Source: Pseudomonas viridiflava (lineage in GTDB: Bacteria; Pseudomonadota; Gammaproteobacteria; Pseudomonadales; Pseudomonadaceae). From it: a stretch of 64,000 nucleotides of DNA. Where the stretch lies: NCBI GenBank assembly GCA_900596015.1, contig UVIF01000021.1, positions 248,001 through 312,000 on the forward strand. The letters run 5' to 3'. Below, one piece after another: positions 33,676 through 43,733 of this stretch (positions are counted from its first letter, which is position 1; each line of letters starts with the position of its first letter). The translations under genes and the position numbers were made by a program. The notes under the pieces were generated by a model. It made no database searches and was not told where the DNA came from. It saw only the letters and a list, made by a program, of their open reading frames with translations.

Positions 33676-35985
33676 CTAGAAGTGGAAGTTGGTGCTCAGC
33701 AGCGCCGTCCGTCCCGCCGCCTGATTGGCGAAATGGGTGCTGAAAGCCTTGTCGTAGTAAGTCTTGTCGGCCAGGTTCTGCACGTTCAACTGCACGTCGA
33801 AATGCTTGTTGATCTTGTAGCTGGCCATGGCGTCCAGGCGCACGTAGCTGTCGACCATGGTGGTGTTGGCGACATTGCCGAACACGTCGTCGACATAGAA
33901 GGCGCCGCCGCCGATGGTCAGCTTGGGCGTCAGGTTATAGGTGGTCCACAGGCTGGCGCTGTTGTTCGGCGTATTGGGCATCTGGTTGCCGTCGTTGGCC
34001 GCGCCCAGCGGGCCATTGTCGACCACGCGCGCCTGCAGGTAGCTGTAGCCGGCGAACACCTGCCATTGCTCGGTAAGCTTGCCGGACGCCGATAGCTCCA
34101 GGCCATCGACTCGAGTCTTACCGGCGTTCTCATAGGCGAACGTGCTGGTCTGCACGCGAGTGTTTTCTTTCTCGGTGCGAAACAGCGCGGCGGTCAGCGA
34201 CAGGCGCTGGTCGAGCAGATCCCATTTGGTGCCGACTTCGTAGTTGGTGGTTTCTTCGGGCTCCAGGTCACTGCTCAGCAGGTTGCCTGTGCGATCCGGT
34301 GCGCCGCCCAGCGGGTTGCCTTCCATGCCTTCGCCCACCAGCGAACCGGGTGGGGTGGCGGAGGTGGCGTAGGACACGTACACGCTGCCGTTCTCGGCGG
34401 GTTTCCACACCAGCCCCAGTTGGCCAGTGACGAATTCGCTGGTGTCCTTGCTCTTGGCCGTGGTGGCACCGGCGGCGGTGAAGGTGCGGTAGTTGGTTTT
34501 GAAGTGGTCGTAGCGCAGGCCGGCGTTCACCTGCCATTGCGGGCTCAGTTCGAGCGTGTCGAACACGTAGATCGCCCGCGTCTTGCTCGAGGTGTCGGTA
34601 CCGGCGTAGTTGCGCGCAATGGCGCCGCTCCACGGGTCGTCCGGATTGGGGTTGGCCAGCGACGTGCAGTTGTAGCCGCTGGAAACGATGCTGCCCGGTG
34701 TGCAGTTGGTGCTCGCGCCGGCGGTGCGTGGCGTGGTGTCGGTGTTGACGGTGTAGGAACTGCGGTCACTGTCTTCGCGGCTGAATTCGATGCCGGTGGA
34801 GAAGCTGTTCTTCAACCCGCCGAGGTAGAAATCACCGAACAGATCGGTCTGGTTGGTGGTGGTCGCGGTGTTGCCGACGCGGCTGTTGGCGCGGCGCCAG
34901 ACACTGCCGTTGTTGACGTTGCGCTGGCTGTCGTCGGGCTGGGTGAGGATGTAGTCCTGCATGGTGTTGCCATGGCGCAGGGTGTTCTTCACGGTCAACG
35001 CGTCGGTGAGGTCGTGCTCGATGGCGAAGGTGGCGATGTCGCTGCGCGTCTTGCGGAAGTCACGGTCGCTCAGGCCATAGAAGTTGCTGCTCCTGCCGCC
35101 GTCCTCAGGCTTGTCCGGATTGGCCGAGGTGCGGCCGGCGCTGCCCGCCGCCGGAATGCTGTAGGGAATGCCCGAGTCGGGCAGGTCGTCGCTCTCCAAG
35201 TGGTAATAGTCGAGGAAGACCCGCGTCTCGGTGCCCAGGCCGAAGGCCAGCGACGGCGCAATGCCCCAGCGGTCGTAGTCGACCTGGTCGCGGCCGGCCA
35301 CGTTGCTTTGGTGGCTCATCAGGTTGAGTCGCCCGGCGGCGCTGTCGCTGAACTGGTAGTTGCCATCCAGGGTATAGCGCTGGGTCTGGTCCGAGCCCCA
35401 GGTGAAACCGCCATCCAGTGAGTCGCCCAGATGCGCTTTCTTGCTTACCAGGTTGATGGTGCCGCCCGCAGCGCCACGGCCGCCGATGGCCGAGTTGGGG
35501 CCTTTGCTGACCTCGATGGATTCCACGGCGAAGATTTCCCGGCTTTGCGCGCCGGCGTCGCGTACGCCGTCCAGGTAGGTGTCGCCCTGTGCGTCGAAAC
35601 CGCGGATGAAGGGTCGGTCGCCCTGCGGGTTACCGCCTTCGCCGGCGCCGAAGGTGATGCCCGGTACCGTGCGCAAGGCGTCCTGCAGGTTGAGCGCGCC
35701 GGTGTCCTTGATCACCTGTTGCGGCACCACGGTCACCGAGCGCGGCGTATCGACCAGCGGCGCGGTGTACTTGGCGGACGAGGCGCGCTCGACCTGGTAG
35801 GAGGTCGGCTCCTGAGCGTCGCCGGTGATGCTGGTGGCGCCGAGCGATACCGAGGCGCCCTTGGCCTCACTGGCCGGCGCGGCCTGTGCCGTTGGCGCGG
35901 CGCAGGTAGCGCCCAGGGCCATGCCGATGGCAGAGGCCAGCAGCCGTGGCGATGAGACCGGAATGATGTGGTGTTGGCGCGTCAT
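33676..35985 (-). CDS. piuA: TonB-dependent catecholate siderophore receptor PiuA
   Basis: A 769-residue outer-membrane receptor. I start at MTRQHHIIPVSS with GGGGAAGG upstream; a longer frame runs into the promoter. The signal peptide ends near AAPTAQA. The plug has VDTPRSVTVVPQQVIKDTGA, NPQGDRPFIRGFDAQGDTYL and VEVSKGPNSAIGGRGAAGGT-like motif; a 22-strand barrel follows and ends with FHF, as outer-membrane proteins do. It resembles Fiu/PiuA, which import iron-catechol complexes and also catechol beta-lactams. Divergent from piuC. Confidence 0.92.
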   Translation of the reverse strand: MTRQHHIIPVSSPRLLASAIGMALGATCAAPTAQAAPASEAKGASVSLGATSITGDAQEPTSYQVERASSAKYTAPLVDTPRSVTVVPQQVIKDTGALNLQDALRTVPGITFGAGEGGNPQGDRPFIRGFDAQGDTYLDGVRDAGAQSREIFAVESIEVSKGPNSAIGGRGAAGGTINLVSKKAHLGDSLDGGFTWGSDQTQRYTLDGNYQFSDSAAGRLNLMSHQSNVAGRDQVDYDRWGIAPSLAFGLGTETRVFLDYYHLESDDLPDSGIPYSIPAAGSAGRTSANPDKPEDGGRSSNFYGLSDRDFRKTRSDIATFAIEHDLTDALTVKNTLRHGNTMQDYILTQPDDSQRNVNNGSVWRRANSRVGNTATTTNQTDLFGDFYLGGLKNSFSTGIEFSREDSDRSSYTVNTDTTPRTAGASTNCTPGSIVSSGYNCTSLANPNPDDPWSGAIARNYAGTDTSSKTRAIYVFDTLELSPQWQVNAGLRYDHFKTNYRTFTAAGATTAKSKDTSEFVTGQLGLVWKPAENGSVYVSYATSATPPGSLVGEGMEGNPLGGAPDRTGNLLSSDLEPEETTNYEVGTKWDLLDQRLSLTAALFRTEKENTRVQTSTFAYENAGKTRVDGLELSASGKLTEQWQVFAGYSYLQARVVDNGPLGAANDGNQMPNTPNNSASLWTTYNLTPKLTIGGGAFYVDDVFGNVANTTMVDSYVRLDAMASYKINKHFDVQLNVQNLADKTYYDKAFSTHFANQAAGRTALLSTNFHF

Positions 35986-36140
35986 GGTGGAAACCTTCCC
36001 CAAGGTTATGAGGCCGCGAAGCATAATGTAACTGCATATTTGTATCAATTGCGAAATATTGCTATTCGAGAGCCGTTTACATTCTTTACAATTTCGTCGG
36101 CTGTTTGTCTGCATTCCTGGACATGCGCGCTTGTGTTCCG

Positions 36141-36163
36141 GCAATGGGAATCAATACCATTGC
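36141..36163. promoter_or_regulatory. Candidate Fur box
   Basis: GCAATGG and CCATTGC form a perfect 7-bp inverted repeat around GAATCAATA, close to the Fur pattern AATGAGAAT-ATT-CTCATT in Pseudomonas. It lies 27-49 bp before the piuC ATG and in the shared upstream region of piuA. Match is partial. Confidence 0.4.
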
Positions 36164-36189
36164 TGCCCCTTGGCTTGCGGTGACTTTCC

Positions 36190-36870
36190 ATGCTCCTACA
36201 CATTCCCGGATTGTTCGCGCCTGACGAAGTGCTGCGCATTCGCCAGGCCCTGGAGCAGGCCGATTGGGCGGATGGGCGGATAACGGCAGGCCATCAGTCG
36301 GCCAAGGCCAAGCACAACCTGCAACTGCCCGAAGGCCATCCGCTGGCCATGGAGATCGGCGCGGCGCTGCTCGAACGTCTTTGGGCCAACCCGTTGTTCA
36401 TGTCGGCAGCGTTGCCGAACAAGGTGTTCCCGCCACTGATCAACTGCTACACCGCAGGCGGAAGCTTCGACTTCCACATAGACAATGCGGTACGCCAGGC
36501 CAAGGGCAGTATCGAGCGCGTACGCACCGACCTGTCCTCGACGTTGTTCTTCAGCGATCCGCAGGACTACGACGGCGGCGAACTGGTCATCCAGGACACC
36601 TTCGGCACTCGCGAAGTCAAGCTGCCGGCCGGCGACCTGCTGCTGTACCCGGCCACCAGCCTGCACAAGGTGCGTGCGGTCAGCCGCGGCGCGCGCTTCG
36701 CGTCGTTCTTCTGGACGCAAAGCCTGGTGCGCGAAGACAGCCAGCGGGCGCTGCTGTTCGAGATGGACGGGGCAATCCAGCAGTTGAGCCGCGACGTCCC
36801 CGAGCACCCTTCGCTGATCCAACTCACCGGCACCTACCACAACCTGCTGCGGCGCTGGGTGGATGTATGA
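36190..36870 (+). CDS. piuC: PKHD-type Fe(II)/2-oxoglutarate dioxygenase PiuC
   Basis: A 226-residue hydroxylase of the prolyl-4-hydroxylase superfamily. Iron ligands appear as His96 and Asp98 (FDFHIDNAV) and His159 ([10 protein letters not shown]), with Arg169 ([10 protein letters not shown]) for 2-oxoglutarate. PiuC genes always sit next to TonB receptors such as Fiu/PiuA and affect iron-catechol use; the substrate is unknown. Divergent from piuA, with 204 bp between them. Confidence 0.95.
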   Translation: MLLHIPGLFAPDEVLRIRQALEQADWADGRITAGHQSAKAKHNLQLPEGHPLAMEIGAALLERLWANPLFMSAALPNKVFPPLINCYTAGGSFDFHIDNAVRQAKGSIERVRTDLSSTLFFSDPQDYDGGELVIQDTFGTREVKLPAGDLLLYPATSLHKVRAVSRGARFASFFWTQSLVREDSQRALLFEMDGAIQQLSRDVPEHPSLIQLTGTYHNLLRRWVDV

Positions 36871-37625
36871 GTGCCGACTTCAGCCTGCGCCGCCTGGAGG
36901 TGCTGGACAATGAGCAGCTGCAGGCGATGCTCGCTGCCGAACCGCGCAAGGCTGCGCAGGCGCTGGTGATCGCCGCAGGGCAGGGCGTGGTCGATGCCCA
37001 GGCGCTGCTTGGGCAGATTCTGCTCGACGGCCGCGGTATCGAACGCGATGCGGTGCTTGCACTGAAATGGTTTGCCATCGCGGCCAGCCGGGGCCATGCC
37101 ATGGCGCACAACATGCTCGGTCGCTGCCACGAACACGGTTGGGGCTGCGAGGCCAGTGCCGAACGTGCCGCCGGCCATTACCTGCACGCCGCACGGTCCG
37201 GGCTCGATTGGGGTTTGTACAACCTGGCCAATCTGTTGGGTACCGGACGCGGCGTGGCACTCGATCACTCAAGAGCGTTCGCCTGCTATCTGCAGGCGGC
37301 CACCATGGGCCATGCCAAATCCATGAATCTGGTAGGGCGTTACCTGGAACAGGGGCTGGTGGCGGGCGCCGATCTGCCCAGGCCGCAGGTCTGGTACATG
37401 CGTTCAGCGCAGGCGGGGGACTTCCGCGGGCAGTTCAGCCATGCCGCGATGCTGGCAGAAGAGGGCGATGTCGATACCGCACTGATCTGGCTGCAGCGGG
37501 CGCTTGACGCAGGCAATGCAAACTTTCTGCGCAGCAGCATGAAGGTGCTGGAGCAGGCCAGGCAGCCGGCCATCAGGGCGATGGCCAGCCTCTACGCGCA
37601 GCGCTTGCAAGCGCTGGAGCAGTAG
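36867..37625 (+). CDS. Sel1-repeat (TPR-like) protein of the piu locus
   Basis: A 252-residue soluble protein composed of Sel1-like repeats: [85 protein letters not shown], and [20 protein letters not shown]. Start overlaps the piuC stop by 4 nt (ATGA). It corresponds to PA4516 in the P. aeruginosa piu cluster. It likely mediates protein contacts; function unknown. Confidence 0.88.
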   Translation: MSADFSLRRLEVLDNEQLQAMLAAEPRKAAQALVIAAGQGVVDAQALLGQILLDGRGIERDAVLALKWFAIAASRGHAMAHNMLGRCHEHGWGCEASAERAAGHYLHAARSGLDWGLYNLANLLGTGRGVALDHSRAFACYLQAATMGHAKSMNLVGRYLEQGLVAGADLPRPQVWYMRSAQAGDFRGQFSHAAMLAEEGDVDTALIWLQRALDAGNANFLRSSMKVLEQARQPAIRAMASLYAQRLQALEQ

Positions 37626-37631
37626 AGCCAC

Positions 37632-37651
37632 GGGCAGCCCGAAGGCTACCC
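37632..37651. terminator. Tetraloop hairpin between sel1 gene and speC
   Basis: Stem GGGCAGCC/GGCTACCC with a CGAA (UUCG on the minus strand) tetraloop, one G-U pair. It lies 6 nt after the sel1 stop between convergent genes. No T-run. Confidence 0.5.
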
Positions 37652-37668
37652 GCAGGCCTCAGGTGCAT

Positions 37669-38832
37669 TCAGACGTAGAACGATTTCAAAGGCGGGAAGC
37701 CGTTGAATTCCACCGCGCTGTAGCTGGTGGTGTAGGCACCGGTGGACAGCCAGTACAAGCGGTCGCCAATGGCCAGGTTCAACGGCAGGCCGTACTTGTA
37801 GTGCTCGTACATGATGTCGGCGCTGTCGCAGGTCGGCCCGGCGATCACCACCTCTTCCATCTCGCCCTTCTTCTCGGTCCAGATCGGGAACTTGATGGAC
37901 TCGTCCATGGTTTCGATCAGGCCGCTGAACTTGCCCACGTCGGTGTACACCCAGCGCTCTACCGCGGTACGCGACTTACGCGCCACCAGCACCACTTCAC
38001 TGACCAGAATGCCAGCGTTGGCGATCAGCGAACGGCCCGGCTCGAGGATGATTTCCGGCAGCTCGTCACCGAAGTCTTCCTTGAGGAAACGGATGATTTC
38101 CTCGGCATAGGTTTCCAGGCTGTTGGTGCGGGTGATGTAGTTGGCCGGGAAGCCACCGCCCATGTTGATCAGCTTGAGCACGATGCCGTCTTCTTCCTTG
38201 AGGCGTTCGAAGATCACCTTGACCTTGGCGATCGCCGCGTCCCATACGCTGATGTCACGCTGCTGCGAGCCCACGTGGAAGGAGATGCCGTACGGCACCA
38301 GGCCCAGGTCGCGCGCCAGGATCAACAGGTCCATGGCCATGTCGGTCTGGCAGCCGAACTTGCGCGACAGCGGCCAGTCGGCCGTGGTCGAGCCTTCGGT
38401 AAGGATCCGTACGTAGACCTTCGAGCCCGGCGCGGCCTTGGCGATGTTGCGCAGGTCGGCTTCGGAGTCGGTGGCGTACAGGCGCACGCCTTTGTCGTAG
38501 AAGTAGCGGATGTCCTTGGACTTCTTGATGGTGTTGCCGTAGCTGATGCGCTCCGGCCCCACGCCCTGGTTCATGACCTTGTCCAGCTCGTAGATCGAGG
38601 CAATGTCGAAGCTCGAGCCTTTATCGCGCAGCAGGTCGATGATTTCCACGGCCGGGTTGGCCTTGACCGCGTAATACACCTTGGCAAATTCGAAACCGGC
38701 GCGCAGGTCATCGTAGGCCTTGCTGATCATGGCGGTATCGATAACTACGAATGGGGTTTCTTGCTTGTCGGCGAACGCCTTCATTTTGTTGAAGGTATCG
38801 GGTGCGAAGTAGTCTTCGACGTTGATCGACAT
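37669..38832 (-). CDS. speC: Ornithine/lysine decarboxylase SpeC (alanine-racemase fold)
   Basis: A 387-residue PLP enzyme of fold type III, eukaryote-like in size. The PLP lysine is Lys57 in VYYAVKANPA; other motifs are FDIASIYELD, GISFHVGSQQRD, MGGGFPANY, EPGRSLIANAG and the substrate Cys in GPTCDSAD. It makes putrescine (or cadaverine) from ornithine (lysine). Start chosen at MSINVEDYFAP; an in-frame upstream start adds seven residues. The 197-nt leader contains an intrinsic terminator (see separate entry). Confidence 0.94.
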   Translation of the reverse strand: MSINVEDYFAPDTFNKMKAFADKQETPFVVIDTAMISKAYDDLRAGFEFAKVYYAVKANPAVEIIDLLRDKGSSFDIASIYELDKVMNQGVGPERISYGNTIKKSKDIRYFYDKGVRLYATDSEADLRNIAKAAPGSKVYVRILTEGSTTADWPLSRKFGCQTDMAMDLLILARDLGLVPYGISFHVGSQQRDISVWDAAIAKVKVIFERLKEEDGIVLKLINMGGGFPANYITRTNSLETYAEEIIRFLKEDFGDELPEIILEPGRSLIANAGILVSEVVLVARKSRTAVERWVYTDVGKFSGLIETMDESIKFPIWTEKKGEMEEVVIAGPTCDSADIMYEHYKYGLPLNLAIGDRLYWLSTGAYTTSYSAVEFNGFPPLKSFYV

Positions 38833-38940
38833 GCTAGGGACTCCTGGTGGCAAACGTCGTGAATATAAATGGGCTCAAATGACCATCCTCCGTATCCCCA
38901 CTTTGGTTCGCCTACTTCCCAAGGCATGTCGGGCGAAAGC

Positions 38941-38973
38941 AAAAAGGCCACGGAAAGCTGCTTTCCGGTGGCC
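38941..38973 (-). terminator. Intrinsic terminator in the speC leader
   Basis: On the minus strand GGCCACCGGAAAGC pairs with GCTTTCCGTGGCC and is followed by TTTTT. It ends 109 nt before the speC start codon and about 56 nt after a predicted transcription start, so it could attenuate speC. It might instead stop read-through from the upstream decarboxylase gene. Confidence 0.8.
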
Positions 38974-39035
38974 TGTTGTCTCGTCGTCAGTACTTGAGCC
39001 GGATGGATCGTTTCCAGCATGGACGGTCGGCGCGA

Positions 39036-39064
39036 ACTTTAGGGCGTGGAAGGCTTGAGAGCAA
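39036..39064 (-). promoter_or_regulatory. Candidate speC promoter
   Basis: On the minus strand TTGCTC (plus 39059-39064), 17-bp spacer, TAAAGT (plus 39036-39041). Four of six matches in each box. If used, transcription starts near 39029 and passes the leader terminator. Confidence 0.4.
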
Positions 39065-39190
39065 CTAAAAATGTCGCGTTTTCGTACGTTGCTCGATTGC
39101 TGGCACTGCAACCGCTGCACACTCTTGCAGCGGTTCCCTTTTAACCGACCCACATGACCGCATGATGTTCCCGAGGGGCTGGCCCGTCGG

Positions 39191-40060
39191 TCACTCCTTC
39201 ACGTTCATGAATTCCTTGGCCCAACTCACGTAACTCTCCGGATGGGTGTAGGTGTGGGTCAGTTCGGTGGCGCTCAGGTCGGTGCTCTTGCTGAACTGCT
39301 GGCGCTGTTCGCGCAGCGAGTCGTAGGTCGCCTTGATCGCTGCAAAATAGGCGCCGTGGCCGTCCACCACCACGCGCACACCCAGTGCCGCCAGGCGTGC
39401 GTCGTCGTGCAGCGCAGGGTTGCCGTAGGTCACCAGCATCAACGGCACACTGAGGTTTTCGGCAATCTGTTCCAGGTGCTCGAAGTCTTTCACGCCGACC
39501 ATGCAGATGCCATCGGCGCCAGCGGCCTGGTAAGCCTGGGTGCGGCTGATCACTTCCTGGGTCGAGAGCACCCCGGCGTGGGTCCGGGCGACGATGGTCA
39601 ACTCTGGATCGACCCGCGCTTCCAGCGCCGCGCGGATCTTGCCGACCCCTTCGGCCACCGAGATGAGGTCGGTGGAGCGGCGGCCGAACTGCGCCGGCAG
39701 CAGGGTATCCTCGATGGTCAGGGCACCGATGCCGGCGCGTTCCAGTTCGACCACGGTACGCATGACGTTCAGCGCGTTGCCATAGCCGTGGTCGGCGTCG
39801 GCAATCACCGGCAACTGCGCCACACGACCGATGCGCGTGGCCTGCTCGGCGAACTCGGACAGGGTGATCAGGGCGAAGTCGGGGGCCGCCAGCACCTGCA
39901 GCGACGCCACCGAACCGCCGAGAATACCGACCTCGAAGCCCAGGTCGGCGGCAATGCGGGCAGACATCGGATCGAACACCGAAGCGGTGTGATAACACTG
40001 TTTTGAAGCAAGCAGCTCACGGAACTGGCGACGCAGGGCCGTGTGGGAAACTTTGGGCAT
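39191..40060 (-). CDS. Oxaloacetate decarboxylase (isocitrate lyase/PEP mutase superfamily)
   Basis: A 289-residue TIM-barrel enzyme. It closely follows the P. aeruginosa PA4872 pattern, a Mg-dependent oxaloacetate decarboxylase: [65 protein letters not shown] and [13 protein letters not shown]. The family motif for isocitrate lyase (KKCGH) is absent, which fits the decarboxylase. It turns oxaloacetate into pyruvate and CO2. Monocistronic, divergent from fsr. Confidence 0.88.
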   Translation of the reverse strand: MPKVSHTALRRQFRELLASKQCYHTASVFDPMSARIAADLGFEVGILGGSVASLQVLAAPDFALITLSEFAEQATRIGRVAQLPVIADADHGYGNALNVMRTVVELERAGIGALTIEDTLLPAQFGRRSTDLISVAEGVGKIRAALEARVDPELTIVARTHAGVLSTQEVISRTQAYQAAGADGICMVGVKDFEHLEQIAENLSVPLMLVTYGNPALHDDARLAALGVRVVVDGHGAYFAAIKATYDSLREQRQQFSKSTDLSATELTHTYTHPESYVSWAKEFMNVKE

Positions 40061-40288
40061 GATCGCTCCTGATTCTGGCGAAACCCCGTTGCCTCATGCG
40101 GAGGGTTTCTGGAACTTTATCGATTCTTCATGGGTTTTTAGTGACTGGCGCCAGTTTATCACCGCACGAGCGAAGTTGTATTCGTTGACGCCATTGCACC
40201 GTGCCCGATTCGCCTGCGTCGGCAACTGGCGACGGCGCACGCAAAATGGCAGAGTGTGCGGCCATGCCTGCCTGCAAACGGAATTCCC

Positions 40289-41503
40289 ATGGCCACTCCA
40301 ACGACAATCGCCCACGACGCGCCAGGCGCTGCACAGACCAGTCCGCTGGTGATGCGCATCCTGGGTGCCTGCGCCCTCGCGCATCTGGTCAACGACCTGA
40401 TCCAGGCGGTGCTGCCGTCGATCTATCCCATGCTCAAGGCCAGCTACGGGCTGACCTTCACCCAGGTGGGCCTGATCACCCTGACCTTCCAGGTCACCGC
40501 GTCATTGCTGCAGCCCTGGATCGGCTTCTATACCGATCGCCATCCCAAGCCGCTGCTGTTGCCTGCCGGCATGGTCTGCACATTGATTGGCATCATGCTG
40601 CTGTCCATGGTCGGCAGCTTCCCGATGATTCTGCTGGCGTCGGCGCTGATCGGCATTGGCTCCTCGACCTTTCACCCGGAAACCTCACGGGTGGCGCGGC
40701 TGGCCTCCGGTGGTCGCTTCGGCCTGGCGCAATCCACCTTCCAAGTGGGCGGCAATACCGGGTCGGCGTTCGGCCCACTGCTGGCAGCGGCCATCGTCAT
40801 TCCGTTCGGGCAGGGGCATGTGGCCTGGTTCGGCCTGATCGCGGTGTTCGCCGTGGCGCTGCTGTATGCCATCAGCCGCTGGTACCGTGGCCATCTCAAC
40901 CAGTTCAAGGCGCGCGCCGGCCAGAGCGCCAGCCACGGCCTGTCCAAGGGGCGAGTCAAGGCCGCGCTGGTGGTGCTGGCACTGCTGGTGTTCTCCAAGT
41001 ATTTCTACATGGCCAGCTTCACCAGCTACTTCACCTTCTACCTGATCGAGAAGTTCGACCTGTCGGTGGCCAGTTCGCAGTTGCACCTGTTCCTGTTCCT
41101 CGGCGCGGTGGCGGCCGGGACCTTCTTCGGCGGGCCCATCGGCGACAAGATCGGCCGCAAGGCGGTGATCTGGTTCTCCATTCTGGGCTCGGCGCCGTTC
41201 ACCCTGATGCTGCCCTACGTCGACCTGTTCTGGACGAGTGTGCTGAGCGTGGTCATCGGCTTCATTTTGGCGTCGGCATTCTCCGCCATCGTGGTGTATG
41301 CGCAGGAACTGGTGCCAGGCAACGTGGGCATGATCGCCGGGGTGTTTTTCGGCCTGATGTTCGGTTTCGGCGGCATTGGCGCAGCGCTGCTTGGCCATCT
41401 GGCGGACATTCACGGCATCGAGTACGTGTACTGGCTGTGCTCGTTCCTGCCCTTGTTCGGCATCCTGACGATCCTGCTGCCGAGCACCAAGAAGGCGGTG
41501 TGA
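40289..41503 (+). CDS. fsr: MFS transporter, fosmidomycin resistance protein family
   Basis: A 404-residue, 12-helix major facilitator. It resembles E. coli Fsr along its length: AHLVNDLIQAVLPSIYPMLK, FTQVGLITLTFQVTASLLQP, FHPETSRVARLASGGRFG, KYFYMASFTSYFTFYL, GGPIGDKIGRKAVIW and SAFSAIVVYAQELVPG. Fsr exports fosmidomycin and perhaps other compounds. Start at ATG 8 nt after ACGGA. Stop lies 7 nt before the convergent GGDEF-EAL stop. Confidence 0.92.
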   Translation: MATPTTIAHDAPGAAQTSPLVMRILGACALAHLVNDLIQAVLPSIYPMLKASYGLTFTQVGLITLTFQVTASLLQPWIGFYTDRHPKPLLLPAGMVCTLIGIMLLSMVGSFPMILLASALIGIGSSTFHPETSRVARLASGGRFGLAQSTFQVGGNTGSAFGPLLAAAIVIPFGQGHVAWFGLIAVFAVALLYAISRWYRGHLNQFKARAGQSASHGLSKGRVKAALVVLALLVFSKYFYMASFTSYFTFYLIEKFDLSVASSQLHLFLFLGAVAAGTFFGGPIGDKIGRKAVIWFSILGSAPFTLMLPYVDLFWTSVLSVVIGFILASAFSAIVVYAQELVPGNVGMIAGVFFGLMFGFGGIGAALLGHLADIHGIEYVYWLCSFLPLFGILTILLPSTKKAV

Positions 41504-41510
41504 GGCAGCG

Positions 41511-43583
41511 CTAGCGGGCGCGGTGCTCGGCTGGCTGCGGGCGACCGAACAGGTAGCCCTGGAAATGCGAGCAGCCTTCGGCCTTGAGCCGCATGAACTG
41601 CTCGTCGCTTTCCACGCCCTCGGCCGTGACCTGCATCTGCAGGCTGCGGCCCATGCCGGTGATCGCGCGGATGATGGCGATGGCTTCGTTGCTGTCGCCC
41701 ATGTCGTGCACGAATGACTTGTCGATCTTGATCTTGTCGAAGGCAAATGCGCGCAGGTAGCTGAGGGACGAATAACCGGTGCCGAAATCGTCCAGGGCGA
41801 TGCGCACACCCAGGGCTTTCAAGCGCTGCAGGATACTGATGTTGGCCTGGTTGTTGTCCAGCAGCACCGATTCGGTGATCTCCAGCTCCAGCCGTGCGGC
41901 GTCCAGGCCCGACTCGCTCAACGCTGCCTGCACCAGCTCCACCAGGCCATTGTTGCGAAACTGCACCGGCGACAGGTTGACCGCCACGGTCAGCTCGCCA
42001 GGCCAGCGTTGAGCTTCGTGGCAGGCTTCGCGCAAAGCCAGCGCACCCAGCTCGTGGATCAGCCCGGTTTCTTCGGCGATGGCGATGAAATCCAGCGGCA
42101 TGATCATGCCATGTTGCGGATGCTGCCAACGCATCAGTGCCTCATAGCCAATGATTCGCGTGTCGCGCTTGTCGATGATGGGTTGGTAATACAGATGCAG
42201 CTGTTTGTCGACGATGGCCTGACGCAGATCGCTTTCCACTGTGCGGCGCTTCTGCGCCAAGGCATCCATCCGTGGATGAAAGTATTCGTAGCGATGGCGG
42301 CCGTTGCGCTTGGCCTCGTACAGGGCCATGTCGGCGCAGCGCAGCAATTCTTCGGGCGTGTTCTGATCCCTGGGCGCCAGCGCAATGCCCACGCTCAAGC
42401 CCACGCAGAGGCTGTGCCCCTCGATCAGGAAAGCCGGCTCGATGGTGTCGATCAGGCGTTGCGCGGTGAGCTGCGCGTCTTCGCCGTTCTTGAGTTCGGG
42501 CAGGATCACCGCGAACTCGTCACCGCCCAGGCGCGCCAATGTGTCCTTGACCCGCAGCACGTCGCGCAGCCGCGTGGCGATGGCGCGCAGCAGACGGTCG
42601 CCGAACTCATGGCCCAGGGCATCGTTGACGTTCTTGAAGTTGTCCAGGTCCAGGCACAGGGTCGCCGTCACGCGGTCGCGGCTGGCGTCTTCACGCAAGG
42701 CCTCGTCGAGACGTTGGCGGAACAGCGCCCGATTGGGCAGCCCGGTCAGGCTGTCGTGGTGAGCCATGTGGCGAATGCGCGCCTGGGCAGCGTTTTCGTC
42801 GGTGATGTCTTCAACGATCAGCAGCACGTAACTGCTGCCCAGTTCCTTGCCGCGTATGGTCACCGTCTTGCTGCGCAGGGTCCGCAGGCCCAGCAGGGTA
42901 TGTTGCTGGCTTTGGGCATGGTGCAAACCCTCGGTGCGCACGCACTGGTCGGTCAGCCTGCGCAGATAACCGCTCAGCGCGGGCGCCAGGCACTCTTCCA
43001 ACTGGCGACCGATCATCTGTTCGCGGGCACTGCCGAACAGCCGCTCGGCCTGCAGATTCACCAACAGGATCTGCCGTGAGACGGCGTCCTGCACGATAAC
43101 GCTGGACGGAATATTGGCGATGACCGAATCAAGAAACATCGACAACGAGGCCATTTCGGCGCTGTGACTTTCCGCCAGGCGCTTGGCTTCCAGCAGGCTC
43201 AAGTCCCGCGCACGCTTCTCGCTGATGTCGCGCGTGACCTTGGCGAAACCGAGCAGTTGGCCCCGGTCGTCATGGATGGGCTCGATCACTACGTGGGTCC
43301 AGAACAGCGTGCCGTCCTTGCGCACCCGCTGGCCTTCGCATTCGAAACGGCCCGCTTCACGCGCCGTCTCCAGGCTCTGCGCCGGCAAGCCACAAGCGCG
43401 GTCCGCGGGGGTGTAGAAGCACGAAAAATGCTGCCCGACGATCTCCTCCGCGCGATACCCCTTGGCCCGCTGCGCCCCGGCGTTCCAATTCGAAACGATG
43501 CCCTGCGGCGAGAGCATGTAGATCGCATAATCCACCACGCCCTGTACGAGCAGCCTGTACATCACATCGGAATTTTCGTTCAT
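41511..43583 (-). CDS. PAS-PAS-GGDEF-EAL c-di-GMP signalling protein
   Basis: A 690-residue cytoplasmic protein with no membrane segment. Domains: PAS 1 (about 8-125, with VDYAIYMLSPQGIVSNWN, FSCFYTPAD), PAS 2 (about 150-265), GGDEF (about 285-445) and EAL (about 455-690). The synthase motif is intact (ARLGGDEFAVIL). EAL residues are also intact: YEALMRW, VNLSPVQF, ELEITESVLL, DDFGTGYSSL, KIDKSFV, VTAEGVES. Both activities are therefore possible, with the PAS domains choosing. Signal unknown. Monocistronic. Confidence 0.93.
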   Translation of the reverse strand: MNENSDVMYRLLVQGVVDYAIYMLSPQGIVSNWNAGAQRAKGYRAEEIVGQHFSCFYTPADRACGLPAQSLETAREAGRFECEGQRVRKDGTLFWTHVVIEPIHDDRGQLLGFAKVTRDISEKRARDLSLLEAKRLAESHSAEMASLSMFLDSVIANIPSSVIVQDAVSRQILLVNLQAERLFGSAREQMIGRQLEECLAPALSGYLRRLTDQCVRTEGLHHAQSQQHTLLGLRTLRSKTVTIRGKELGSSYVLLIVEDITDENAAQARIRHMAHHDSLTGLPNRALFRQRLDEALREDASRDRVTATLCLDLDNFKNVNDALGHEFGDRLLRAIATRLRDVLRVKDTLARLGGDEFAVILPELKNGEDAQLTAQRLIDTIEPAFLIEGHSLCVGLSVGIALAPRDQNTPEELLRCADMALYEAKRNGRHRYEYFHPRMDALAQKRRTVESDLRQAIVDKQLHLYYQPIIDKRDTRIIGYEALMRWQHPQHGMIMPLDFIAIAEETGLIHELGALALREACHEAQRWPGELTVAVNLSPVQFRNNGLVELVQAALSESGLDAARLELEITESVLLDNNQANISILQRLKALGVRIALDDFGTGYSSLSYLRAFAFDKIKIDKSFVHDMGDSNEAIAIIRAITGMGRSLQMQVTAEGVESDEQFMRLKAEGCSHFQGYLFGRPQPAEHRAR

Positions 43584-43733
43584 GGGGGGGCGTCTGCTGG
43601 GGGGGAACTACGGCGCGGTTGAAGGCAGCGGGTGGTCACCAGGGCGCGGTAAGCCGTGCACGTGTCTGGTCCATAGGTTGTCGGCTGGCCATGCGCTATC
43701 TTTAACGCGTGGCGGCCCTTGGAGCCTGAACGC

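Noticed and set aside
36019..36070. Second Fur box in the AT-rich piuA upstream region
   Set aside because: Several A/T-rich near matches, none with a convincing 19-bp symmetry.
38781..39020. 79-codon minus-strand frame in the speC leader as a leader peptide
   Set aside because: It continues through the terminator and into speC in another frame, has no ribosome site and no repeated regulatory codons.
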